Source: Acinetobacter lwoffii
Lineage (GTDB): Bacteria > Pseudomonadota > Gammaproteobacteria > Pseudomonadales > Moraxellaceae
Assembly (NCBI RefSeq): GCF_022967985.1
Contig: NZ_JALJVC010000011.1
Location: forward strand, 40,685-104,684
Reading direction: 5' to 3'
DNA length: 64,000 bases
Shown here piece after piece: positions 56,154 to 64,000 of this stretch. Position numbers and translations under genes: made by a program. Within the stretch, counting starts at the first letter, position 1. Every line of letters begins with the position of its first letter. The notes under the pieces were generated by a model. It did not search any database and was not told the origin of the DNA. It saw only the letters and a list, made by a program, of their open reading frames with translations.

Positions 56154-58007
56154 ATGTTTCGATGGCTTGAAAGACTGGTTGACCCCTATCCCACCAAAAA
56201 TCTGAACCAACCTTTACCGACCAAGTTTTTTCCATTTGTCTGGCAGGCAGCCTATGGAGTCCGCCGTTATTTGCTGATTCTGGTGCTTTGTACCGCCGGG
56301 GCTGCCAGCTTAGAAGCCTTACTGTATTCAAAAATTGGTGAGCTGGTGAACTGGCTGAGTAAAAGCCAACCAGATACTTTTCTGGAGCAACATACCAGTA
56401 ATTTAACCTTGCTGAGTATTGTTCTGCTGGCCAATATTTTTTTCGCCAGTGCACAATCCCTGATCAAGCATCAAATTTTGTACAGTAATTTCCCGATGCG
56501 TTTACGCTGGCGCTTTCATAATCTACTGATGAAACAAAGCCTGGATTTTTTCCACAATGATTTTGCCGGACGATTATCTGCCAAAGTCATGCAAACCGCT
56601 CTGGCAGTGCGCGAATTCTGGGTCATTCTGGGTGACATGCTGGCTTATGTGCTGATTTATTTCATCACCATCAATATTGTTTTGGGTGCGATTTCACCCT
56701 TGCTGATCATTCCATTGATGGTCTGGCTAGCCTTGTTTATCTGTGCAGCGTGTTATTTCATTCCACGTTTGAGCAAAATTTCCAATGCTCAAGCGGATGC
56801 CCGTGCCGTCATGACCGGGCGTATTACGGATGCCTATACCAATATTCAGACCGTGAAGCTGTTTGCTCATGCCGGCCGTGAAAGTCAGTATGCCAAGACC
56901 TCTATGCAGGAATTTATGGTAACGGTATATAAACAGATGCGTCTGGGTGCCCAATACGAAATCAGTATTTTACTGCTGAGTGTAGTGTTATATGGCGGCG
57001 TACTGGGTACTGCGATCTGGTTGTGGATGGAAGGTCAGGCCGAGCTGGGCATTATTGCTGCAACTACAGCAATGGTACTGAAACTGAACAGTATTGCCGA
57101 ATTTATGATGTGGCAGACCTCTGCCCTGTTTGAAAATGTCGGTACCATTCAGGATGGTATGAAAACTTTAGGCCGCAAAATTGCCATTGAAGATAAACCG
57201 GGTGCCAAAGAGCTACAGCTCAATCACGGTGAAATTAAATTCGAAAATGTCAGCTTTGCCTATAATGATAAAAACGTGATTGATCAGTTTAATCTGACCA
57301 TTCGCCCAGGTGAAAAAATTGGTATTGTCGGCCGTTCAGGTGCCGGGAAATCTACCTTGATTCAACTGTTGCTGCATTTTTATCATATCAATCAGGGTCG
57401 TATCTTAATCGATGGTCAGGATATTGATGAGGTCACTCAGGACAGTTTGCGCAAGAACATTGCATTAGTGACTCAAGATACTTCACTGCTACATCGCACT
57501 GTCGCGGAAAACATTAAATATGGTCGTCCAGATGCGACTGATGAAGAAATGTTTGAAGCCGTACGTAAAGCCAAAGCGGAAGAGTTTATTCCCAATCTGA
57601 CGGATTTGCGTGGCAAAAAAGGCTATGAAGCCTATGTCGGTGAACGTGGCGTGAAACTTTCCGGCGGACAGCGTCAGCGAATTGCAATTGCACGTGTATT
57701 CCTGAAAGATGCGCCGATTCTGATTCTGGATGAAGCGACCAGTGCGCTGGATTCTGAAGTCGAAGCCGCCATTCAGAACAGTCTGGACGACTTAATGCAA
57801 GGTAAAACCGTGATTGCCATTGCGCATCGCTTGTCGACCATTGCCCAGATGGATCGTCTGATTGTACTGGATCAGGGTCGAATCGCCGAGCAAGGCACGC
57901 ATGATGAACTGGTGGCATTGAATGGTATCTATGCCCAGCTTTGGCAGCGTCAAACTGGCGGCATGCTGATTCAGCAACAGGTCAAAGCATCAAAAGATCA
58001 TGAATAA
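56154..58007 (+). CDS. ABC exporter, fused permease and ATP-binding protein
   Basis: The product is about 617 residues from the ATG at 56154 (MFRWLERLVDPYP), which has AAGAG upstream; ATGs at 56133 and 56148 are alternatives. The N-terminal half has six membrane segments of the ABC exporter type. The ATPase has Walker A GRSGAGKST near 408, the signature LSGGQRQR near 513, Walker B ILILDEATS and the H-loop AHRLST. It works as a dimer; the substrate (lipid, peptide or drug) is not evident. A terminator follows at 58065-58105. Confidence 0.88.
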   Translation: MFRWLERLVDPYPTKNLNQPLPTKFFPFVWQAAYGVRRYLLILVLCTAGAASLEALLYSKIGELVNWLSKSQPDTFLEQHTSNLTLLSIVLLANIFFASAQSLIKHQILYSNFPMRLRWRFHNLLMKQSLDFFHNDFAGRLSAKVMQTALAVREFWVILGDMLAYVLIYFITINIVLGAISPLLIIPLMVWLALFICAACYFIPRLSKISNAQADARAVMTGRITDAYTNIQTVKLFAHAGRESQYAKTSMQEFMVTVYKQMRLGAQYEISILLLSVVLYGGVLGTAIWLWMEGQAELGIIAATTAMVLKLNSIAEFMMWQTSALFENVGTIQDGMKTLGRKIAIEDKPGAKELQLNHGEIKFENVSFAYNDKNVIDQFNLTIRPGEKIGIVGRSGAGKSTLIQLLLHFYHINQGRILIDGQDIDEVTQDSLRKNIALVTQDTSLLHRTVAENIKYGRPDATDEEMFEAVRKAKAEEFIPNLTDLRGKKGYEAYVGERGVKLSGGQRQRIAIARVFLKDAPILILDEATSALDSEVEAAIQNSLDDLMQGKTVIAIAHRLSTIAQMDRLIVLDQGRIAEQGTHDELVALNGIYAQLWQRQTGGMLIQQQVKASKDHE

Positions 58008-58456
58008 TATGATCTGTAGAAGATTTCAAAACTTCTGATCATTTGCTCGTCCTTAATATTGAACAGGTCTGGAAAAAGGAAAACTTTGCCAGACCTCTCT
58101 TTTTAAAATTTTCTCTACAGATGAACAGCAAGTTGCCATCTATCTGGTATTTTAATGAAATGACATAACTCTCTAGTTCTGAAAGCTCTCTGAAGAAGTC
58201 CTATTCAATGCTTAAGCAATTTCCTTGTCCTTAGTTAGCCAATGCAGAGATGTGTCCGGTTCAATAAAATAATTTTAATTTCATCAATAAAATTATGTGG
58301 TTTAAATTGATTTTAATGCTGAATTCAGGCTAATCTGCCAGTGGCAGAGTCACAATCGCCAAAATTTTGTCCAACAATTTTAATGAAAAATTTGGCGGCT
58401 TCATGCCAATATCTATTTATAAATAAAAAAATTTGAATGAGTGCAACGGATCGCGC
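58008..58456. other. Intergenic region with terminator; promoter of the AraC gene
   Basis: AGGTCTGG (58065-58072) pairs with CCAGACCT (58089-58096) and is followed by a T-rich tail, ending the ABC exporter transcript. The remaining AT-rich bases show no gene. Confidence 0.6.
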
Positions 58457-59485
58457 ATGAAAACAATTGCTCCACGCCAAGACCAAGGAATTCCAGGTGT
58501 TTACGGTCTCCTGCTTCTCGATGTCATTTCCCGCTGGGGTTATAACAATGAATCGCTTTTCCAACCTTTTAGCCTGACCAGTGAACAGTTGGCAGATCCT
58601 GATTTTCGTATTCCAACCCCTGTCGCCAACGAACTGGTCAAATATGCCCTGAAACTGACCGGAGAGCCGACCTTGGGTTATCATCTCGGCACACAGATGC
58701 GGATCTCGATTCATGGCTTTATTGGCTATGCGATTATGACGGCGAATAATATTACCGATGCGCTGGTACTGGCGAATCGATTTATTCAACTTCGTTTACC
58801 CTTCCTGCAACTGTTTTTCTCGACTTTTGGTGCCAAAGCCACGGTACAGCTGCAAACCGATATTCAGCTTGAACCGCTGCGCACCGAAATTTCCATTGCC
58901 TTGATGATTGGTCTGATCAGTATGGCCAAAGCCATTACAGGCGTTACCGATGCCACGGGAGAAATCGACTTCGATTTTAAGAAGCCGGAAGGTTTTGAAC
59001 GCTTTATGGCGAAGTTTCCAACGCATCAGTTCCGTTTTGAACAACCGCATTTAATTCTGAGCTTTGATAAAAGTTACCTGATGAATAAGCTGGTGCACGC
59101 CGATCCGATTGCCAGCCAGATTGCGATTAACCAGTGTGAAACGGAACTTTCTGCCTTGGGCGAACGGCATCGGATTGCGATGCGCGTCCGAGATATCTTG
59201 ACCCATGCCGAGCAGCATTATCTGAGTATTGAAAGTGTGGCGGATCGCTTACACATGTCTGACCGCACCTTAAAACGTCAACTCGCCGCTGAAGGCACCT
59301 CATTTTCTACCCTGGTCGATGAAGTGCGTTACCGGCATGCCACCTCGTTATTGTCCCGGACAGATTTCACTCTGGAACAGATTGCCGATGAACTGGGCTA
59401 TAGTGATGTCGCCAATTTTAGCCGGGCGTTTAAACGCTGGAGTGGTCGCAGCCCGAGCAACTGGCGCAAAGATCCTTATTTATAA
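58457..59485 (+). CDS. AraC-family transcriptional regulator
   Basis: The protein is 342 residues from the ATG at 58457 (MKTIAPRQDQG). The N-terminal ligand-type domain (about 20-210) is of the OruR/arabinose-binding-like group found in many proteobacteria. The C-terminal AraC domain has two helix-turn-helix motifs (LSIESVADRLHMSDRTLKRQL near 253-273 and FTLEQIADELGYSDVANFSR near 303-322), ending with FKRWSGRSPSNWRK. The inducer is unknown. gcvH follows at 82 bases with its own ribosome binding site; a functional link is not evident. Confidence 0.87.
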   Translation: MKTIAPRQDQGIPGVYGLLLLDVISRWGYNNESLFQPFSLTSEQLADPDFRIPTPVANELVKYALKLTGEPTLGYHLGTQMRISIHGFIGYAIMTANNITDALVLANRFIQLRLPFLQLFFSTFGAKATVQLQTDIQLEPLRTEISIALMIGLISMAKAITGVTDATGEIDFDFKKPEGFERFMAKFPTHQFRFEQPHLILSFDKSYLMNKLVHADPIASQIAINQCETELSALGERHRIAMRVRDILTHAEQHYLSIESVADRLHMSDRTLKRQLAAEGTSFSTLVDEVRYRHATSLLSRTDFTLEQIADELGYSDVANFSRAFKRWSGRSPSNWRKDPYL

Positions 59486-59567
59486 GGGAGCATAAGCCTT
59501 TTGTTTTTCTTAAAAAGAATGTATAAAACATGTCAAAAATGATCTTAAGATTTTTAAGGAGTTATCA

Positions 59568-59942
59568 ATGAATCATCCTGCAGAATTAAAGTACGCAAGT
59601 ACACATGAATGGGTGCGCATTGAGGGTGATCTTGTTGTGACCGGTATTTCCGACCATGCACAGGATGCGTTAGGTGATTTGGTTTATGTCGAAGCACCAG
59701 ATCTTGCTTCACATATCACTGCAGGCGAACAAGCTGGCGTGGTTGAATCAGTAAAAACAGCTTCTGATATTCATGCGCCGGTGTCTGGTGTAGTGGTTGA
59801 AATCAATCCTGATCTTGAAGATGATCCTGATTTTATTAATGATGACCCATACGGCAAAGGCTGGATCTATAAAATCAAGCCAGACAATATGGCAGATGTC
59901 GAAAAGCTGCTTTCCAATACAGAATATGAAGCTGGCCTCTAA
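59568..59942 (+). CDS. gcvH: Glycine cleavage system H protein
   Basis: This 124-residue lipoyl carrier matches GcvH along its length. The start is [13 protein letters not shown], the lipoylated Lys is in ESVKTASDI near 62, and [13 protein letters not shown] comes near the end. It shuttles the aminomethyl group between the P, T and L proteins. AAGGAG precedes the ATG and a terminator follows, so it is transcribed alone; gcvT and gcvP are not in this window. Confidence 0.95.
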   Translation: MNHPAELKYASTHEWVRIEGDLVVTGISDHAQDALGDLVYVEAPDLASHITAGEQAGVVESVKTASDIHAPVSGVVVEINPDLEDDPDFINDDPYGKGWIYKIKPDNMADVEKLLSNTEYEAGL

Positions 59943-59960
59943 GCCCTTTTAACTTTAAAA

Positions 59961-59987
59961 AAATCAGCCTCCGGGCTGATTTTTTTA
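59961..59987. terminator. Terminator after gcvH
   Basis: AAATCAGCC pairs with GGCTGATTT around TCCG, followed by seven T residues and preceded by A residues. Confidence 0.92.
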
Positions 59988-60182
59988 TTAAAGATCAAGC
60001 GTTGCATTTCCTAGTTCAAATTAAATTTCATGCATTTATCATGAAATATCATTGTATTTTTCACTTATTTTTCTTAAAGTCTTGCTCATATCTCCTTCGC
60101 TCCTAGATAGCTCGCGCTTATTTATAACAATAATTTCCCATGCTGAGCCCAGCGTCTTACAGCATATCATTTTAGGAAAATC

Positions 60183-61358
60183 ATGAACGCCATTGCAGCG
60201 CCACTATGGACCAAGTCATTTGTGCTTTGTTTGGCCAACAACCTATTTTTATTTATTTTCTATTTTGCACAAACCACAATTTTGCCAATATACATCTTAA
60301 AAGAATTAGGCGGCAACCTGACTCAGGCAGGTCTGGCCATGACCTTGTTTATGGTGTCTGCCATTGCAGTGCGACCTTTTAGCGGTTTAATTATCGAAAA
60401 ATTCGGGGTGCGTAAAACCCTGATTATTTCTGAAGTGTTCTTTAGCTTATTTTCACTTACTTATCTGTTGGCAGATCAGCTCACGATTCTGTTTATCATC
60501 CGTTTCTTACACGGCATCTGGTTCAGTATCTTGACTACAGTTTGTGTGCCTGTGGTGAACCAGTTTATTCCGGAGCAACGTAAAGGCGAAGGCATGGGCT
60601 ATTTTGTCATGTCGGTTAATCTGGGGATTGTTTTAGGTCCATTTATAGGCTTGAGCCTGATTGAACACTGGTCTTATTTTCAGGTCAGCATGCTGTTGAT
60701 CACCTTGGTTTTTATTGGATTTGCCTTCTGTTTTTTGATTCCGGTCAAAGAGCCTGAAAAAATCATCGAAAATACCAACAACAAAACATCGCTTGAGCTG
60801 AATGATTTTGTGGAAAAGAAAGTGCTGCCTGTCGCGGTACTGGCTATGCTAATTTCATTTTCTTATGCCAGCATTATGTCCTTTATCGCGCCATTTGCAG
60901 CCAGCAAGGATTTAATGGCCTATGCGGGTTTATTCTTTGTGGTTTTCGCCATTTCCATGATGAGCCTACGGCCGATCACCGGAAAAATTTATGATCGTAA
61001 AGGTCCGCAGTATGTGATTTATCCGGCATTGCTGGCTTTTAGTTTGGGTTTATTTTTACTTAGCCAGATTCAGACCTTATGGGGATTCATGCTGGCTGCA
61101 GTCATGGTTGGCGTGGGCTTTGGCAGTGTGCAACCGTGTATTCAAACCTTGGCGATTCAACGTGCGCCCAAGCATCGAATTGGCTATGCAACCTCAACTT
61201 TTTATACTTTTTATGATCTGGGGATTGCCATCGGTTCACTGCTGATTGGTGCCATCATTGCAGCTTACAGTTATCAATTTGCTTTTATACTATGCGGTAT
61301 TTTAACCTTAAGCAGTATTATTTATTTTAAGCTGGTGGTGCAACGTAAAACCGTCTAG
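60183..61358 (+). CDS. MFS transporter, putative exporter
   Basis: This 391-residue protein has 12 predicted membrane segments and the MFS loop motif in a GLIIEKFGVRKT form near 69-80. The second half has GKIYDRKGPQYV near 270, the mirrored motif. Such proteins of this size often export drugs or siderophores. The substrate is unknown. It is monocistronic, with a shared terminator on the right. Confidence 0.86.
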   Translation: MNAIAAPLWTKSFVLCLANNLFLFIFYFAQTTILPIYILKELGGNLTQAGLAMTLFMVSAIAVRPFSGLIIEKFGVRKTLIISEVFFSLFSLTYLLADQLTILFIIRFLHGIWFSILTTVCVPVVNQFIPEQRKGEGMGYFVMSVNLGIVLGPFIGLSLIEHWSYFQVSMLLITLVFIGFAFCFLIPVKEPEKIIENTNNKTSLELNDFVEKKVLPVAVLAMLISFSYASIMSFIAPFAASKDLMAYAGLFFVVFAISMMSLRPITGKIYDRKGPQYVIYPALLAFSLGLFLLSQIQTLWGFMLAAVMVGVGFGSVQPCIQTLAIQRAPKHRIGYATSTFYTFYDLGIAIGSLLIGAIIAAYSYQFAFILCGILTLSSIIYFKLVVQRKTV

Positions 61359-61396
61359 TTTTATGGATTGAATAATAAATAAGATCAATAAAAAAA

Positions 61397-61418
61397 ACAG
61401 GCAGAAAATTCTGCCTGT
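61397..61418. terminator. Bidirectional terminator between MFS and pilU genes
   Basis: ACAGGCAGAA (61397-61406) pairs perfectly with TTCTGCCTGT (61409-61418); A7 on the left and T6 two bases after on the right let it act for both convergent genes. Confidence 0.9.
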
Positions 61419-61436
61419 GATTTTTTGAGTAAATGT

Positions 61437-62636
61437 TTATTCTGACACCGAAGTATTCTCTGCTTCTTTCTCATCCGCTTTTGGATCTTGCATCATGGTG
61501 AATTGGGTTGCTTCACTAGCTGGTGCAGTACTGTCCTGTCGGTTACTTTTCAGCTTGATCTGCAGGCGTAACTCATTGGTAGAATCGGCATTACGCAAAG
61601 CTTCTTCATAGGAAATGGCGCCTTGGTTATACAGATCAAATAAGGCTTGGTCAAAAGTCTGCATGCCCAGTTCACGGGATTTAGCCATAATGGCTTTCAG
61701 CTCATGAAACTCGCCTTTCAGGATCAGGTCGGAAATCAAAGGCGTATTCAGCATGATTTCAATCGCTGCCCGACGGCCTTTACCATCTTGAGTCCGAATC
61801 AGACGCTGTGAAATAATTGCCTTCATATTGGATGACAAATCCATCAACAACTGATTCCGGCGTTCTTCAGGGAAGAAGTTGATAATCCGATCCAAAGTCT
61901 GGTTGGCATTATTGGAATGCAGAGTTCCCAAACACAAATGGCCAGTTTCCGCAAAAGCAATCGCATGTTCCATAGTTTCAGTATCGCGAATTTCGCCGAT
62001 CAGAATCACATCTGGTGCCTGACGCAAGGTATTTTTCAGCGCATTATGCCAGGAATGGCAGTCCACTCCGACTTCACGATGAGTAATCATGGATTTTTTA
62101 TGCTTGTGCACATATTCAACCGGATCTTCTACGGTAATGATATGCCCGGCTGAATTTTCATTTCGATAGTCAATCATGGCTGCGAGTGAAGTTGATTTAC
62201 CGGAACCTGTTCCTCCGACTACCAATACCAGTCCACGTTTTTCCATAATCACATGTTTCAGAGATTCCGGTAATTTCAGCTTCTGGAAATTTGGAATTTC
62301 TGCAGTAATGGTACGAATCACCATGCCAACATTAAGTTGTTGTACAAACACATTGACCCGAAAACGGGAAACACCTGGCACGGTGATGGCAAAATTGCAC
62401 TCAAGTTCAGTTTCAAATTCTTTACGCTGTTTATCATTCATCAGACTGTAGGCAAACAGCTTGGTTTTTTCAGCTGTGAGTTCCTGCTGTCCAAAAGGTT
62501 TCATTAAGCCTTGATGTTTAATACTCGGTGGAAAATCAGCCGTAATAAATAAATCTGAACCGCCATATTCCACCACTTTAGTCAGCATGTGATGCATGAA
62601 TTTTTTTGCTTCGTCCAACAATTCTGCCGTGAACAT
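61437..62636 (-). CDS. pilU: Type IV pilus retraction ATPase PilU
   Basis: The product is 399 residues from the ATG at 62636 (MFTAELLDEAKKFM), preceded by GGGGGAAAAG; the open frame runs 10 codons further. Walker A is GGTGSGKST near 135, and DPVEYVHKHK, the Asp-box-like LRQAPDVILIGEIRD and GHLCLGTLHSNNA follow in PilT/PilU order. The C-terminal tail is extended, polar and acidic, a feature of PilU versus PilT. It powers pilus retraction together with PilT. In Pseudomonas and Acinetobacter pilT usually lies directly upstream; here that position (62637-63213) holds no gene. Confidence 0.92.
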   Translation of the reverse strand: MFTAELLDEAKKFMHHMLTKVVEYGGSDLFITADFPPSIKHQGLMKPFGQQELTAEKTKLFAYSLMNDKQRKEFETELECNFAITVPGVSRFRVNVFVQQLNVGMVIRTITAEIPNFQKLKLPESLKHVIMEKRGLVLVVGGTGSGKSTSLAAMIDYRNENSAGHIITVEDPVEYVHKHKKSMITHREVGVDCHSWHNALKNTLRQAPDVILIGEIRDTETMEHAIAFAETGHLCLGTLHSNNANQTLDRIINFFPEERRNQLLMDLSSNMKAIISQRLIRTQDGKGRRAAIEIMLNTPLISDLILKGEFHELKAIMAKSRELGMQTFDQALFDLYNQGAISYEEALRNADSTNELRLQIKLKSNRQDSTAPASEATQFTMMQDPKADEKEAENTSVSE

Positions 62637-63213
62637 CTTTTCCCCCGGAAATGCACAACTGCACAAACCTTGATCTTAGATTTATGCCAAATATTTTAAT
62701 TTGATTGTGCAGCGTTTTATAAATATGCTCAAATATATTTGATTTATAAAGAAAATATTTTTTAATATTTATGTGACCTACTTCAATAAAAATTAAATTA
62801 AGTAGAAGTATTCAAGCTTTTTAAAGCAACTCTGCCAAAAAAATAGGATTGTAATTTTAAAGGTTGAATTCTGTTAGACGATTCATTATTTGTCATTTGC
62901 GACATATAGAATGTTATTTTTCTTTCTTTATGATTACCAACTCCCCTATTTTTTATGTACCAATTTCGGTTCTATTAGATGTAATAATGAATTATGAAAA
63001 ATAGGATAATGTTTATGAAAATTGAACAAAATCGTGGAACTTTGCTCAAATAACAGGCGTGAAACTTGGTAAATTATTAAAAAAGCCCGATTCAGCTAAG
63101 TTAGGCTTTTTATTTGATTATAAAAATATGATTTATATAAAATAAAATAGAGAATTTCGTATAACGTGTATTATGTTAATTTTAGGAAAACTTAAACGAA
63201 ATCACCAAAAACT
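62637..63213. other. AT-rich intergenic region upstream of pilU
   Basis: No gene is visible over 577 bases. A terminator-like stem AAAAAGCC (63080-63087) / GGCTTTTT (63104-63111) with A- and T-runs indicates that a transcript ends here, although no complete gene precedes it. The 62,950-63,080 part may be the residue of a lost gene, but no homology can be recognised. Confidence 0.4.
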
Positions 63214-63770
63214 ATGAAAAAAAATCAGCTTTTTTATATTATTTAGATGTTACAGCACCATTTTATTATTTTTATCTTGTACCCACTGTAATCGCATTAG
63301 TCATAGTCAGTTTTGATTTCTCATTTCAGGGCTTATTTCCGACCACAATTGACTCTTCGATTTCAAGCCAACATAAGTTTCTAAATGACTATTTTGCAAT
63401 ATGTAATTTTTTCGTGATTGGGCTTATTGTTATTAATTATTTAAGACACCCACTACCAGCCAAATATGTAAGACAAATACGTCAGCATTATGCAACATTA
63501 AATAAGAACCAGCAGTCTATCAATGGCTGGCTTGGCATTGTATTTTTCTGTTTTACTTTAGGCCTAATGAACCTGACTTGGTTTATTATTAATGATGAGC
63601 CTCTCCCACCATATAAAGAATGGCGCAAAGGCGATACTCTTACCTACTTAAACAGTTTCGCACATCCTTATATTTCTGCTATTGCTTTTAGTTTGCAATA
63701 TGCCCTCATGGTATTCTTTACATTAATATTTATGAACATATTTGATAATCGTAAATATAGACAAAATTAA
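63214..63770 (+). pseudogene. Membrane protein gene, probably frameshifted at a poly-A tract
   Basis: A frame coding for a hydrophobic protein runs without stop from 63186 to the TAA at 63768-63770, but it has no ATG until about 63414. The ATG at 63214 is followed by eight A residues and in its own frame stops after ten codons. With nine A residues it would read MKKKSAFLYYLDVTAP and continue for about 185 residues with roughly four membrane segments. Phase variation, real inactivation or a sequencing error in the homopolymer are all possible. I do not recognise the family. GCCATT/AATGGC (63781-63798) follows as a weak hairpin. Confidence 0.5.
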
Positions 63771-63909
63771 TATGCTTAGTGCCATTTAACATAATGGCGA
63801 TTATACGAAAGGCCCTTGTTAGAACCCATTTAAAGTGTCTATATTCTCACCAATAAAAATGTCTGGTTTATGATGGTTTTTATCACCATGGACTGGATAT
63901 AAAATATAA

Positions 63910-64000
63910 ATGCTGATCACTATGTCTGATAAAGAAATTCAACGTCTTGCAGTTCTGCAAGACGTTAGAGATCATCGTATTACCCAGGTCCGTGCTGCTG
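63910..64000 (+). CDS. N-terminal start of an insertion-sequence transposase (partial)
   Basis: An ATG at 63910 (or 63922) opens a frame reading MSDKEIQRLAVLQDVRDHRI and on to the window edge. By recall this is the N-terminus of ISNCY/IS1202-like transposases, which continue into a helix-turn-helix. TGTCT occurs at 63836 and again at 63860 in the 75 bases before it, and the element's left end probably lies there, but its inverted repeat cannot be confirmed without the right end. Confidence 0.65.
   Translation, partial: MLITMSDKEIQRLAVLQDVRDHRITQVRAA

Overview
The window looks like a chromosome segment of an Acinetobacter species. The small multidrug exporter closely resembles Acinetobacter AbeS, the benzoate and catechol genes match Acinetobacter ben/cat proteins by recall, and the MerR-type copper regulator, PilU and DcaP-type porin fit the genus. 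The species cannot be fixed from this sequence alone.

Positions 1-12,740 hold a nitrogen-scavenging locus. One minus-strand operon (two DUF1989 proteins and a biotin-dependent carboxylase, 7528-12564) is preceded by a guanidine-I (ykkC-type) riboswitch, which lies just downstream of a perfect sigma-54 promoter. The genes therefore most likely degrade guanidine: guanidine to carboxyguanidine to allophanate to ammonia and CO2, rather than urea as older annotation suggests. A second minus-strand operon (NikR-like regulator, allophanate hydrolase, lipoprotein substrate-binding protein, 601-3883) supplies the last step. It also has a sigma-54 promoter. A third sigma-54-like promoter ends at an intrinsic terminator about 180 nt away and may make a small RNA. 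Between the two operons sits an AT-rich, oppositely oriented gene for a PHP-domain/SMC-like ATPase of the TrlF type, a plausible accessory (possibly defence) gene.

Positions 12,900-21,470 are mostly general metabolism: a LysR regulator, a HAD phosphatase, a small lipoprotein, a fatty-acid desaturase with its flavin/2Fe-2S reductase partner, an AlkK-like acyl-CoA synthetase and a MocR-type regulator. Positions 21,517-36,820 form a complete benzoate-to-central-metabolism cluster. Porin (benP), transporter (benK) and one BenM-like regulator read leftward; catBCA-benABCDE-catIJFD read rightward as one long gene train. Predicted BenM sites lie before benK and between benM and catB. Palindromic repeats sit on both sides of catF.

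Positions 36,840-64,000 hold an EamA transporter, a GNAT acetyltransferase, a zinc-ribbon metallopeptidase-like protein, a thiolase/acyl-CoA dehydrogenase pair with a divergent TetR regulator, and a copper module (copA-cueR-copZ-like). They continue with a sulfur-linked group (cysK, a BigR/SqrR-like two-cysteine ArsR repressor, a SulP transporter), sstT, YoaK-like and DUF2058 proteins, an MscS channel, an ABC exporter, an AraC regulator, a lone gcvH, an MFS transporter and pilU. The right end is AT-rich, has a membrane-protein gene apparently frameshifted at a poly-A tract, and runs into the start of an insertion-sequence transposase.
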